This document shows, piece after piece, positions 7,833-16,367 of a stretch of 64,000 nucleotides of DNA. Positions within the stretch are counted from its first letter, which is position 1. Each line of letters opens with the position of its first letter. Origin of the DNA: Aminobacter anthyllidis (GTDB lineage Bacteria; Pseudomonadota; Alphaproteobacteria; Rhizobiales; Rhizobiaceae); assembly GCF_018555685.1 (NCBI RefSeq), contig NZ_JAFLWW010000006.1, positions 186,001 through 250,000 on the forward strand, in the 5' to 3' direction. The translations under genes were made by a program, and so were the position numbers. The notes below the pieces were generated by a model. The model searched no databases. It saw only the letters and a program-made list of their open reading frames with translations, and was not told where the DNA came from.

Positions 7833-8025
7833 GCTCGCTCGGATACGCGGCCGGGCCTCTGCCACTGGTGATGGCAGCCCGCCTGAGCTGACCGAAGTTC
7901 TTGCGCTGATGATCCGCAGCTGTTGCGATCGAGATGTTAACGCAGATGACAGGTCCAGTTTTGAAGTAGTCGACAGTCATGGTAATGACGAAGTCTTGCT
8001 GAAGACTGGCGGGGCTTTGGGCAGT

Positions 8026-8922
8026 ATGAAGCTATGTAGATTAGCTCTTTGTGATATTCGAGCCGCTCTTGCCTGGTCGACGATTTTCCTGCTGGCAGGC
8101 CTCTCCCAAGCCCAAGCCCAAGCCCAAGCCCAAGCCCATGCCGATGCCTGTAGCGCCCTTCGCGCCCAGCTCGGCGGTGGCAGCGCGGCGCCCGCGCACC
8201 TGACCAGGCAACTCGCGGCGATCAAGGCGCTCGAGCGCCAGCGGCAATGCAGCGGCCGCAGCAGCGGCGGGTTCTTCGACCCCTGCCGCGACCTTGCCGG
8301 TCGCCGTGCAGGCGTCGAGCGCGAAATCCAGACCGCGTCGGGCCGAGGCAACAACGCGGCGATCAGGGCGCGGCTGTCGGCATTGGGTTGCACCCAGATG
8401 GCGGCGCGTCCTGACCGTCGCAAGTCGGAGCGGCCTTTGTCTTATGCCGGACAGGCGATGCTGTACTGCGTGCGGCTGGCGGACGGCTACTACTTTCCCG
8501 CGCCCAATGCGCAGTTCGTCAATGCCGGCTACTACGACAACACGCTCGATCGCTGCCGTTTCATCTGCAACGACAAGGCGATGGATGTCTTCGCGCTAGA
8601 CGACATCGGCCTCGAAACCGAAGAGATGACCTCGGTCAAGACGCGCCAGTCCTACAAGGATCTGCCAGCCGCCTTCGCCTATCGCGACAAGGCCGATTTC
8701 CAGAGCTGCGACCTGCCGCGTTATTATCGTCGCGCCAATGAGATGCGCGCGCGGACGGTGACGCCAAAGAACATGGAAGCAGCGATAATCCCGGTGCCTC
8801 AGGCCAAGCCCGAAATGGTGCTCGACAAAACAGTCACCGCCTTCGTGCCGGAGACGCCAGGGGCAACGCCAGCAACCACACGCAAGGTGCGCGTGGTGGG
8901 GACGCCATTTCTGCCGAACTGA
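8026..8922 (+). CDS. DUF2865 secreted protein
   Basis: The 298-residue protein begins with a signal peptide (hydrophobic ALAWSTIFLLAGLSQA), placing it in the periplasm or outside. Five perfect CCCAAG hexamers right after the hydrophobic core encode a QAQAQAQA run at the cleavage region. The mature part has the DUF2865 pattern with paired cysteines: ADACSALRAQL, RQRQCSG, FFDPCRDL, LGCTQM, then YCVRLADGYYFPAP and DRCRFICNDK. The frame stays open upstream into the PBP gene, but the signal peptide fixes the start at 8026. Family function unknown; location near PBP1A fits an envelope role. Confidence 0.78.
   Translation: MKLCRLALCDIRAALAWSTIFLLAGLSQAQAQAQAQAHADACSALRAQLGGGSAAPAHLTRQLAAIKALERQRQCSGRSSGGFFDPCRDLAGRRAGVEREIQTASGRGNNAAIRARLSALGCTQMAARPDRRKSERPLSYAGQAMLYCVRLADGYYFPAPNAQFVNAGYYDNTLDRCRFICNDKAMDVFALDDIGLETEEMTSVKTRQSYKDLPAAFAYRDKADFQSCDLPRYYRRANEMRARTVTPKNMEAAIIPVPQAKPEMVLDKTVTAFVPETPGATPATTRKVRVVGTPFLPN
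8105..8140. repeat. CCCAAG hexanucleotide tandem repeat
   Basis: Five perfect copies of CCCAAG (8105-8134) are followed by one variant CCCATG. The unit is six bases, so copy-number change would alter only the length of the Gln-Ala run at the signal-peptide junction of the DUF2865 protein and keep the frame. Confidence 0.85.
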
Positions 8923-9106
8923 TCGATCTTTAGATCAGTGCCGTTGCACGGCGTGCCATGCGCGTGCGTCGCGGCGCTGGTGTTGCGAGAATGTGTCAGT
9001 CCCGCCAAAACCAGCCAGGGTTGTGGTCAATTGCCAGCCTGCATCTTTCCCTTAGGTAATTTAGCGATATGAGATGTTGCATCGCGTTCTTGCTGAGGGG
9101 CCATCC

Positions 9107-9961
9107 ATGAAGAAACTGCTCGCTGCCGCCGGGCTTGCCGTGCTCGCGACGCCGGCATTCGCCGCCGATCCGACGCAACCGGTCGAGGAAACCGTTCGCC
9201 AGGTCTCCGGCTATGGCCAGATCTATGGCGGCGGCCTTTGGCTGAGCGAACTGACTGACGACACGCTGTGGGCGGCCGGTGGCGCGGTGCGCATCAACGT
9301 GCCGTTTGCCGAGCGCTGGAATGCCCAGGGCGACTTCACCGTCGACGCCATCGGCGTGGATGGCGAGAGTCTTCATGGTGTCGGCGGCGCGGCGCACGTA
9401 TTCTGGCGCGACCCGGCTTCCTATGCCTTTGGCGGCTTCGCCCAGCTCAACACCTTTGGCTCGTCGAGCAGCTCGGACATCGACATCTGGGACTGGAAGG
9501 TCGGCCCTGAAGCTCAGGCCTATTTCGGCAATGTAACGGTTTACGCGCAGGCCTATTATGGTGGCTTTGAAGCGGACTTCCTGCCCTATGACGTCGACCT
9601 CATGGGCATCCGTGGTGTGGTCCGCTACTTCGCCCAGGACAATCTGCGCTTCGACGGCGAACTCGGCTTCCATCGCACCAATCTGAGCGTCGGCAGCCTT
9701 GAGGCCAATTTCGATACGATCGCCGCAGCCCTGCAGGCGACTTACCGCTTCGACGGCACGCCCTGGTCGGTGTTCGGCCGCTATCAGTATGAGAACACCT
9801 CGATCTCGGAAGGCCCCGACTCGGAAAGCTTCGATTCGCACAAGCTGATGGTCGGCCTGCGCGCCAGCTTCGGCAGCACCACGCTGATCGACGAAGATCG
9901 CAATGGCGCGACGATGGACACCTATCAGCCCAACTTCGTCATGCCGTTCCCCTTCCTCTGA
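9107..9961 (+). CDS. Outer-membrane beta-barrel protein
   Basis: The 284-residue protein has a clean signal peptide (MKKLLAAAGLAVLATPAFA, cleavage before ADP). The mature chain is made of alternating aromatic and polar strands such as YGQIYGGGLWLSE, GNVTVYAQAYYGGF, NLRFDGELGF and WSVFGRYQYE, typical of a small outer-membrane barrel of about 10-12 strands. It has no recognised porin-specific motif and the chain ends FPFL, close to the usual terminal aromatic. An in-frame start at 9074 would add residues before the signal and is rejected. Function could be porin-like or structural. Confidence 0.72.
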   Translation: MKKLLAAAGLAVLATPAFAADPTQPVEETVRQVSGYGQIYGGGLWLSELTDDTLWAAGGAVRINVPFAERWNAQGDFTVDAIGVDGESLHGVGGAAHVFWRDPASYAFGGFAQLNTFGSSSSSDIDIWDWKVGPEAQAYFGNVTVYAQAYYGGFEADFLPYDVDLMGIRGVVRYFAQDNLRFDGELGFHRTNLSVGSLEANFDTIAAALQATYRFDGTPWSVFGRYQYENTSISEGPDSESFDSHKLMVGLRASFGSTTLIDEDRNGATMDTYQPNFVMPFPFL

Positions 9962-9989
9962 GGCAGGCCGCGGGCTGTGCCCAATCACC

Positions 9990-10027
9990 AAAGAAAAAGG
10001 CCGCGCTGATGCGCGGCCTTTTTCTTT
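9990..10027. terminator. Bidirectional terminator between convergent genes
   Basis: AAAGAAAAAGGCCGCGC (9990-10006) pairs perfectly with GCGCGGCCTTTTTCTTT (10011-10027) around a TGAT loop. The A and T tracts make it work in both directions, serving the barrel gene and the antiporter gene that meet here. Confidence 0.92.
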
Positions 10028-10049
10028 TTGGTTAGGCTTGGCGTGCCGT

Positions 10050-11861
10050 TCAGGCAGCGGCCGGCGGGGCGTCGGGCTTCGGATCGTTGGCTGGCGGATT
10101 GCCTGTGCCTTCAAGAATCTGCTCGACGATGCCGCGGGCGATCTCGCGCTCGCCCATGATCACCTTGTCTGCACCGAGCCCGGTCAGGTGGTCGACCTCG
10201 GCGTCGGAATGGGCCCGCGCGATGATCACCATTCCGGGGTTTGCCGCCTTGGCCTTGAGCACGATCTGGCCGGCCTCGAAGGCGTTGGGAATGGCCAGGA
10301 TCAGGCGCTTGGCGCCGGCGGCATTGGCCGCACCGAACACCTCGCCCTTGACTGCGTTGCCCGCGACTGTCTCGACGCCTTCGGCCATCAGCCTGGCGAT
10401 TGTCTTGTCTGAGTCCTCGATGACCAGGAACGGCAGCTGGGCGTCCTTGAGCGACTGGCCGACCAGCGAGCCGACGCGGCCATAGCCGATCAGGATGGTA
10501 TGGCCGGTGAGCTTGGTCGGCGGCGGCGTGTCGTCGTCGACCGCGGCCGTCGCCACCTGCGTGGTGGTGGCGACTTCACCGGGCTCCGTTGCCGGGCCGA
10601 TCGGCACGGCTTCGACAGCCTCCGGCACCTTGCCCGAGCGCTTCTCCAGCCACGGCTTCAGCCGCCCGACGCCCGCGAAGACCAGCGGGTTGAGCACGAT
10701 CGACAGGATGGCGCCGGCGAGGATGAGATCGCGGCCCTTTTCGGGCAACAGGCCGAGCCCCACGCCGAGTTCGGCGAGGATGAACGAGAATTCGCCGATC
10801 TGCGCCAGGCTTGCCGAGATGATCAGTGCGGTGGCAACGGGATAGCCGAAAGCTATGACGATCAGGAAGGCGGCGACCGACTTGCCGATGATGATGATGA
10901 ACAGCGTGGCGAGGATTGGCCAGGTGTTGCTGAGCAGGCTTGTCGGGTCGAACAGCATGCCGACCGAGACGAAGAACAGCACCGAGAACGCGTCGCGCAG
11001 CGGCAGCGTTTCCTCCGCGGCCTGATGGCTGAGCTCGGATTCGCTCATGATCATGCCGGCGAAGAAGGCGCCCAGCGCCAGCGACACGCCGAACAGCTTG
11101 GCGGCGCCAAAGGCAACGCCGAGCGCGATCGCCAGCACGGCGAGACGGAACAGTTCGCGCGAACCGGTGTGGGCGACGTAATGCAGCAGCCATGGGATGA
11201 CACGGCGGCCAACGACCATCATGAACACGACGAAGGCCACAACCTTGGCCAGCGTGATGCCGATGACGCCCCAGATGCCGAAGTCGAAACGCAGGGCCAG
11301 GATGTCGGGAGCCTGGGTCGTCTGCGCCTCGCCGCCGAGCACGCCGGCAAGCGCCGGCAGCAGCACCAGCGCCAGCACCATCGCCAGATCCTCGACGATC
11401 AGCCAGCCGACGGCGATGCGGCCGCGTTCGGTCTCGATCATGCGCCGCTCTTGCAGCGCCCGCAAAAGCACGACCGTCGAGGCGACCGAAAGCGCCAGGC
11501 CAAACACCAGGCCGGCGCCGATCGACCAGCCGAGCATCCAGGCAAGGCCGGCGCCAAGGGCGGTGGCGAAGGCGATCTGGACGATCGCACCCGGCACGGC
11601 AATGGCGCGGACGGAGAGAAGATCCTTGAGCGAAAAATGCAGGCCGACGCCGAACATCAGCAGGATGACGCCGATCTCGGCGAGCTCCAGCGCTAGCTCC
11701 TGGTCGGCGACGAAACCGGGCGTATTCGGCCCGACCAGAACGCCGGCGACGAGATAGCCGACAAGCGGTGGAACCTTGAAGCGATTGGCGAGTGCGCCGA
11801 AGATGAATGCCAGCCCCAGACCGGCGACGATGGTAGCGATGAGGGGCGTGTCATGCGGCAT
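10050..11861 (-). CDS. ybaL: YbaL-type CPA2 cation:proton antiporter with RCK domain
   Basis: The 603-residue inner-membrane protein has about twelve hydrophobic helices of the CPA2 exchanger fold, with N-terminal LANRFKVPPLVGYLVAG and GVILLMFGVGLHFSLKDLL as in E. coli YbaL and KefC. A cytosolic TrkA-N/RCK domain follows (HTILIGYGRVGSLVGQSL, roughly 450-590), giving nucleotide- or redox-linked gating, and the tail is proline-rich. The start at 11861 (MPHDTPLIATIV) is chosen because it matches the family N-terminus and has AAAGGTG upstream; the frame stays open 159 bases further. The transported ion, potassium or sodium, is not settled by sequence. Confidence 0.88.
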   Translation of the reverse strand: MPHDTPLIATIVAGLGLAFIFGALANRFKVPPLVGYLVAGVLVGPNTPGFVADQELALELAEIGVILLMFGVGLHFSLKDLLSVRAIAVPGAIVQIAFATALGAGLAWMLGWSIGAGLVFGLALSVASTVVLLRALQERRMIETERGRIAVGWLIVEDLAMVLALVLLPALAGVLGGEAQTTQAPDILALRFDFGIWGVIGITLAKVVAFVVFMMVVGRRVIPWLLHYVAHTGSRELFRLAVLAIALGVAFGAAKLFGVSLALGAFFAGMIMSESELSHQAAEETLPLRDAFSVLFFVSVGMLFDPTSLLSNTWPILATLFIIIIGKSVAAFLIVIAFGYPVATALIISASLAQIGEFSFILAELGVGLGLLPEKGRDLILAGAILSIVLNPLVFAGVGRLKPWLEKRSGKVPEAVEAVPIGPATEPGEVATTTQVATAAVDDDTPPPTKLTGHTILIGYGRVGSLVGQSLKDAQLPFLVIEDSDKTIARLMAEGVETVAGNAVKGEVFGAANAAGAKRLILAIPNAFEAGQIVLKAKAANPGMVIIARAHSDAEVDHLTGLGADKVIMGEREIARGIVEQILEGTGNPPANDPKPDAPPAAA

Positions 11862-11991
11862 TGTCCCGGCGGCACCTTTCGAAAATGAGCATTGTTTTGG
11901 GGTGCGGCGGTGAAATCCGCTGCATTTCCAATATGGTGGACGCAGGCGCGCATGCGCAACCCTAAGCGGCCAAGAAACTTGGCCGATGTCG

Positions 11992-12020
11992 AAAAAAGTG
12001 CCGGCAATCGCTGCCGGCAC
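11992..12020 (-). terminator. Terminator of the host-attachment-family gene
   Basis: Read on the minus strand, GTGCCGGCA and TGCCGGCAC form a perfect 9-bp stem with a five-base loop, followed by six T residues (A-run at 11992-11997 on the plus strand). It lies 33 bases after the stop of the 12054-12503 gene. Confidence 0.88.
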
Positions 12021-12053
12021 CCGTTGGAATCCGCTTTGACCCGTTGCGCGGGA

Positions 12054-12503
12054 TCAGGCCGCCATCAGGATTGCCTCGATGTCGGCGACGCTGTGGTTGG
12101 TCAGTGTCTTGGCCATTTCGGCCGAGACACGCTCGTCGACTTCCTTGTGCAGCTTCTTGCGCAACTCACCGAGTACCAGTGGCGGCGCGACCAGGATGAT
12201 CTCGCGGAAATCGCCGGCATGGGCGAATTTGTAGAGCCGCGCGGCGATCTCGTCGGCGAAGCGTTCCTTGGCGACGCGGTGCCAGTCGGTGTCGTCGACG
12301 GCGCTCCTATGGATCGAGGGGCCGTCGCTGTAGCGGCCGGGACGATCGCTGCCCTGTTCGCGCGTCGGCGGGTTGTCCTGCTCCATCTCGCGCACGACTT
12401 CGAGGTTCGGATATTTGGTGTCGCCCTTGTTCTTCAGGAACAGCGCCTTCTCGCCATCGGCTACCAGCACCCAGATCCCGTGCTTCAGATTGATGTGCGT
12501 CAT
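12054..12503 (-). CDS. Host-attachment family protein
   Basis: The 149-residue protein fits the Host_attach family first linked to Agrobacterium attachment: WVLVADGEKALFLKNKG at the N-terminus, a basic-acidic linker with SDRPGRYSDG, then FADEIAARLYKFAHAGDFREIILVAPP and a final LRKKLHKEV helix. The fold resembles an eRF1/RNase-like alpha-beta domain, so the attachment name may be historical. No signal peptide or membrane segment. AAAGGAGCA precedes the start. A strong terminator follows the gene. A near-consensus EcfG promoter lies 33-57 bases upstream, with one mismatch. Confidence 0.8.
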   Translation of the reverse strand: MTHINLKHGIWVLVADGEKALFLKNKGDTKYPNLEVVREMEQDNPPTREQGSDRPGRYSDGPSIHRSAVDDTDWHRVAKERFADEIAARLYKFAHAGDFREIILVAPPLVLGELRKKLHKEVDERVSAEMAKTLTNHSVADIEAILMAA

Positions 12504-12535
12504 GTCGTGCTCCTTTGCTGCCAGCCCTTTTGGGG

Positions 12536-12560
12536 AGCGTCGGGCGTCGGTGGATGTTCC
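12536..12560 (-). promoter_or_regulatory. Possible EcfG promoter for the host-attachment-family gene
   Basis: On the minus strand GGAAC (12556-12560) is followed by a 16-base spacer and CGCT (12536-12539), one mismatch from CGTT. The spacing is right and the position, 33 bases before the start codon, is plausible. Confidence 0.4.
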
Positions 12561-12601
12561 GGATCTACGGCAAATCCGGCTTGGAGCGCTCTCCGGCTTA
12601 A

Positions 12602-12620
12602 TTCTACTAAGTTAGTAGAA
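12602..12620. promoter_or_regulatory. Perfect 19-bp palindrome, probable operator
   Basis: TTCTACTAA (12602-12610), a single G, and TTAGTAGAA (12612-12620) form a perfect palindrome in the otherwise GC-rich gap. It lies 99 bases from the host-attachment-family start and about 300 bases from cysG. The size and symmetry suit a dimeric winged-helix or Rrf2-type repressor; the regulator and the regulated side are not known. Confidence 0.6.
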
Positions 12621-12922
12621 ATTAGGAAAAACGCGCCCGGGCCGATTTGCGTCCCGTCGCGCTCCGGCGGCACAGCTGGCGTACAGCAACAGTGGCAAAC
12701 ACCGGCGATTTCAAGGGCTGCGGGCGCCAAGCCGGCACCTCGTCGTCATGGCCGCAGGCGCTGCCCCGAAACATGCTCGCCGGCCTGAGGTGGAATAATT
12801 TTCTCTTGGCGCATCGGGCCGGGCAAAAGCGATTGCCTCCCCTGTCGGCGCGCGCGAGTGCATTTCTTCTGCGGCGCAGCAATGGCGGCTAGAAATGATG
12901 GGTATCCGGAACCTGTCGCGTC

Positions 12923-14374
12923 ATGACCCAAGCCGCCGCCAAGCTCAACGCATTCCCGATCTTTCTCAAGGTCGAAGGCGAAGCCGTGGTCATCGTCGGC
13001 GGTGGCGACGAGGCGCTGGCCAAGGCTCGCCTGCTGGCTCAGTCGAGTGCCGAAATCCGCATCATCGCCGACAATGTCGAGCCGCATCTGCGCGACTGGA
13101 TCGCCGCCAATGGCGCAACCCGCATCCACGCCGCCTACGACGCGTCGCTGATCGAGCGGGCCGTGATGGTGTTCGCCGCGACCGGCGACGAGGCGCTCGA
13201 TCGCCGCATATCTCGCGACGCGCGCGCGTTGGGCATCCCGGTCAACGCTGTCGACCGTCCCGAGCTCTGCGATTTCTTCACCCCGGCGCTGGTCAACCGT
13301 GCGCCGGTTGCCATTGCCATTGGCACGGAGGGAGCAGGGCCGGTTCTTGCCCAGATGATCCGCGCCCGTGTCGACCGCATGCTGTCGCCGCAGCTCGGCG
13401 CGCTGGCAACGCTTGGCGCCAGCTTCCGCGACGCTGTGGAACGGCTGCTGCCCAGGGGCAACATCCGCCGCGGCTTCTGGCGCGAGTTCTTCGAAGGTGC
13501 GCCGGCACGTGCGCTCGACAACGGCCAGCTTGCCGAAGCGCATGACGCGGCGACCGAACTGCTGCTGCGGCAGGGCGCGATCAAGGGTCATGTCGCGCTC
13601 GTCGGTGCCGGCCCTGGCGCCGAGGATCTGCTCACCCTGCGCGCTCACCGCCTGCTGATGGAAGCCGACGTCATCGTCCATGACGCGCTGGTTCCCGAGG
13701 CAGTGATCTCGATGGGCCGCCGGGATGCCGAGCGGTTGCCGGTCGGCAAGCGCAAGGGCTGCCATTCCAAGACGCAATCCGAGATCAACGACCTGCTCGT
13801 CGAATTGGCGCAAGCCGGCAAGCGCGTGGTGCGCCTCAAGTCGGGCGACCCGCTGGTGTTCGGCCGTGCCGGCGAGGAAATGCAGGCGATGCGCGATGCC
13901 GGCGTCTCCTACGAGGTCGTGCCGGGCGTGACCTCCGCCTTCGCCGCCGCTGCCGATTTCGAGCTGCCGCTGACGCTGCGCGGCGTTACCTCCTCGATGG
14001 TGTTCACGACAGGCCACGACCTCAAGGGCGGCTCGCTGCCCGACTGGGCCAAGCTCGCCATTTCAGGTGCAACCGTCGCCGTCTACATGGGCCGCTCGGT
14101 CGCCGCCGACGTCGCCGGCCGCCTGATCGACGCCGGGCTGTCGCCCGATACAGCGGTGGCCGTCGTCGAGAATGCCAGCCTGAAGAACCGCCGTCGCTTT
14201 CACGGGACGCTCGCCGACCTGCCGTCGCTGGAAGCGCGCAGCGATCTCGACGGTCCGGTCATGACCATCATCGGCGACGCTGTCGCCGGCGCCAATTTTG
14301 AACTTTCCGAGCCGCTCGCGGCACACAGGCACGAACAGGCCGCCGCAGCGGTGCTCGAAGGAAGCAGGGCATGA
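12923..14374 (+). CDS. cysG: Siroheme synthase CysG
   Basis: The 483-residue trifunctional enzyme makes siroheme for the sulfite reductase encoded two genes downstream. The N-terminal module (about 1-210) is the NAD-dependent precorrin-2 dehydrogenase/ferrochelatase with the VVIVGGGDEA Rossmann loop. The C-terminal module (about 217-465) is the SAM-dependent uroporphyrinogen III methyltransferase, with HVALVGAGPGAEDLLTLRA, KSGDPLVFGRAGEE and VVPGVTSAFAAAA. The length is as in E. coli CysG. No obvious Shine-Dalgarno precedes the ATG. The stop overlaps the next start as ATGA, so the operon is translationally coupled. Confidence 0.95.
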   Translation: MTQAAAKLNAFPIFLKVEGEAVVIVGGGDEALAKARLLAQSSAEIRIIADNVEPHLRDWIAANGATRIHAAYDASLIERAVMVFAATGDEALDRRISRDARALGIPVNAVDRPELCDFFTPALVNRAPVAIAIGTEGAGPVLAQMIRARVDRMLSPQLGALATLGASFRDAVERLLPRGNIRRGFWREFFEGAPARALDNGQLAEAHDAATELLLRQGAIKGHVALVGAGPGAEDLLTLRAHRLLMEADVIVHDALVPEAVISMGRRDAERLPVGKRKGCHSKTQSEINDLLVELAQAGKRVVRLKSGDPLVFGRAGEEMQAMRDAGVSYEVVPGVTSAFAAAADFELPLTLRGVTSSMVFTTGHDLKGGSLPDWAKLAISGATVAVYMGRSVAADVAGRLIDAGLSPDTAVAVVENASLKNRRRFHGTLADLPSLEARSDLDGPVMTIIGDAVAGANFELSEPLAAHRHEQAAAAVLEGSRA

Positions 14375-14676
14375 AGATCCTTACCGCCAACCGGCTGACC
14401 GACGGCGAGGCTGTATGGTTCGCGGCCGACGGCAGCTGGGCCGAGACCATCGATGTCGCCGAGACCGTTGGCGACAAGGCCGGAGAAGCCCGCCTCGAGG
14501 CGATCGGCAAGGCCGCCTATGACAATAACGAAGTTGTGGACGTCAATCTCATCGACGTCAGCGTCGTCAACGGCGCGATCCAGCCGCTCAGGCTGCGCGA
14601 AGTGATCCGCGCCGCTGGTCCCAGCAATCGACTCGACCTTGGCAAGCAGGCCCGGCCCGCCGCCGGCGCCGCCTGA
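14371..14676 (+). CDS. DUF2849 protein of the sulfite reductase operon
   Basis: The 101-residue protein starts inside the cysG stop (ATGA). It has the DUF2849 pattern KILTANRLTDGEAVWF at the N-terminus and DNNEVVDVNLIDV before a LRLREVIRAAGPS segment. DUF2849 genes occur almost only between cysG and cysI in alphaproteobacteria, so a role in sulfite reductase assembly, siroheme delivery or electron input is a reasonable guess, but no function is established. The C-terminus is alanine-rich. No cysteine is visible, which argues against it being an iron-sulfur electron carrier. Confidence 0.85.
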   Translation: MKILTANRLTDGEAVWFAADGSWAETIDVAETVGDKAGEARLEAIGKAAYDNNEVVDVNLIDVSVVNGAIQPLRLREVIRAAGPSNRLDLGKQARPAAGAA

Positions 14677-14696
14677 ACACAGACCGGAAGACGACC

Positions 14697-16367
14697 ATGT
14701 ACCGTTACGACGAGTTCGACCATGATTTTGTGAAGGCCCGCGTCGCCGATTTCAGCGACCAGGTCGAGCGTCGCCTTGCCGGCGAGATCACCGAGGACCA
14801 GTTCCGGCCGCTGCGCCTGATGAACGGCGTCTACCTCCAGCTGCACGCCTATATGCTGCGTATCGCCGTGCCCTATGGCACGCTGAGCTCGAAGCAGATG
14901 CGCATGCTCGGCCACATCGCCCGCAAGTACGATAAGGGCTATGGCCACTTCACCACGCGCCAGAACATCCAGTTCAACTGGCCGGCTCTGTCCGACATCC
15001 CGGCGATCCTCGCCGACCTCGCCTCGGTCGAGATGCACGCCATCCAGACCTCGGGCAACTGCATCCGCAATGTCACCGCCGATCATTTCGCCGGTGCCGC
15101 CGCCGACGAGGTTGCCGATCCGCGTCCCTATGCCGAGATCCTGCGCCAGTGGTCGTCAGTGCATCCGGAGTTCTCGTACCTGCCGCGCAAGTTCAAGATC
15201 GCGGTGACCGGTGCCGAGCGCGACCGCGCCGCCATCCAGACCCACGACATCGGCCTGCACCTGAAGAAGAACGAAAAGGGCGAGCTCGGCTTCGCCGTCT
15301 ATATCGGCGGCGGCCAGGGCCGCACGCCGATGGTCGCCAAGAAGATCCGCGACTTCCTGCCCGAACAGCACCTGCTGTCCTACACCACCGCGATCCTGCG
15401 CGTGTACAATCTGCACGGCCGCCGCGACAACAAGTACAAGGCGCGCATCAAGATCCTGGTTCACGAGACCGGCGTCGACGAGATCATCCGCCAGGTCGAG
15501 CATGAGTGGCAGGCGCTGAAGGACGGCGAGCTCAAGCTGCCCGAGGCCGATGTCGCCGCGATCCAGTCCTACTTCGCACCACCGGCGCTGACGGCGCGGC
15601 CCGAGGGCGACGAGGCGATCAAGCTGGCACGGCTCGATTCCAAGAGCTTCGGCGACTGGGTCGACCAGAACGTCTTCACCCATGGCAACCCCGACTATGC
15701 TGCTGTCACGATCTCGCTCAAGGGCATCGGAGAAGTACCGGGCGACGCCACCGACAGCCAGATGCACGCGGTTGCCGACATCGCCGAGAAGTTCGGCTTC
15801 GACGAAATCCGCGTCAGCCACGAGCAGAACCTGATCCTGCCGCATGTCGCTCGCGCCGACCTCAAGGCGGTCTACGACGCGCTGGTGGCGATCGACCTGG
15901 CCACCGCCAACTCCAACCTGATCAGCGACATCATTGCTTGCCCGGGCCTCGATTACTGCGCCCTGGCAAATGCCCGTTCGATCCCGGTGGCGCAGGAAAT
16001 CTCGAGGCGCTTTGCCTCGCTCGAGCGCCAGCGCGACATCGGCGAGCTGAAGCTGAAGATTTCAGGCTGCATCAACGCCTGCGGCCACCACCATGTCGGC
16101 CACATCGGCATCCTCGGCGTCGAGAAGAAGGGCGCGGAACTCTACCAGGTCACGCTTGGCGGCTCGGCCGACGAGCACACCACGGTCGGCGAGATCATCG
16201 GCCGCGGCTTCGGTCCGGAAGAGATCACCGACGCCATCGAGACGATCGTCGAGACCTATCTCGGCATCCGGCTCGACCGTTCGGAAAAGTTCCTCGACGC
16301 CTATCGTCGCGTCGGCCCAGCGCCGTTCAAGGAGGCGCTTTATGCTAGCGAAGCCAAGGCAGCCTGA
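14697..16367 (+). CDS. cysI: Assimilatory sulfite reductase hemoprotein, CysI type
   Basis: The 556-residue enzyme reduces sulfite to sulfide using siroheme and a [4Fe-4S] cluster. Two nitrite/sulfite reductase ferredoxin-like half-domains alternate with the siroheme-binding domains. The cluster cysteines are Cys415 and Cys421 in ACPGLDYCALA and Cys458 and Cys462 in SGCINACGHHH. No CysJ flavoprotein is encoded nearby, so the electrons probably come from ferredoxin. It starts 20 bases after the DUF2849 gene and overlaps cysH by 26 bases. Confidence 0.93.
   Translation: MYRYDEFDHDFVKARVADFSDQVERRLAGEITEDQFRPLRLMNGVYLQLHAYMLRIAVPYGTLSSKQMRMLGHIARKYDKGYGHFTTRQNIQFNWPALSDIPAILADLASVEMHAIQTSGNCIRNVTADHFAGAAADEVADPRPYAEILRQWSSVHPEFSYLPRKFKIAVTGAERDRAAIQTHDIGLHLKKNEKGELGFAVYIGGGQGRTPMVAKKIRDFLPEQHLLSYTTAILRVYNLHGRRDNKYKARIKILVHETGVDEIIRQVEHEWQALKDGELKLPEADVAAIQSYFAPPALTARPEGDEAIKLARLDSKSFGDWVDQNVFTHGNPDYAAVTISLKGIGEVPGDATDSQMHAVADIAEKFGFDEIRVSHEQNLILPHVARADLKAVYDALVAIDLATANSNLISDIIACPGLDYCALANARSIPVAQEISRRFASLERQRDIGELKLKISGCINACGHHHVGHIGILGVEKKGAELYQVTLGGSADEHTTVGEIIGRGFGPEEITDAIETIVETYLGIRLDRSEKFLDAYRRVGPAPFKEALYASEAKAA

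Larger units (their letters stand above)
12504..12922. other. Intergenic region between divergent genes, with a 19-bp palindrome
   Basis: The 419 bases between the host-attachment-family gene and cysG contain a perfect palindrome at 12602-12620 and a possible EcfG promoter at 12536-12560 facing left. The cysG-proximal 300 bases hold no convincing gene or riboswitch that I recognise; a short reading frame on the minus strand has no start signals. If the cysG promoter is near the palindrome, the operon has a leader of roughly 280 bases. Confidence 0.55.

Noticed and set aside
10500..11696. Long open frame (398 codons) antisense to the antiporter gene
   Set aside because: It is low-complexity, arginine/glutamine/histidine-rich and mirrors the strong coding frame on the opposite strand, as expected in high-GC DNA.
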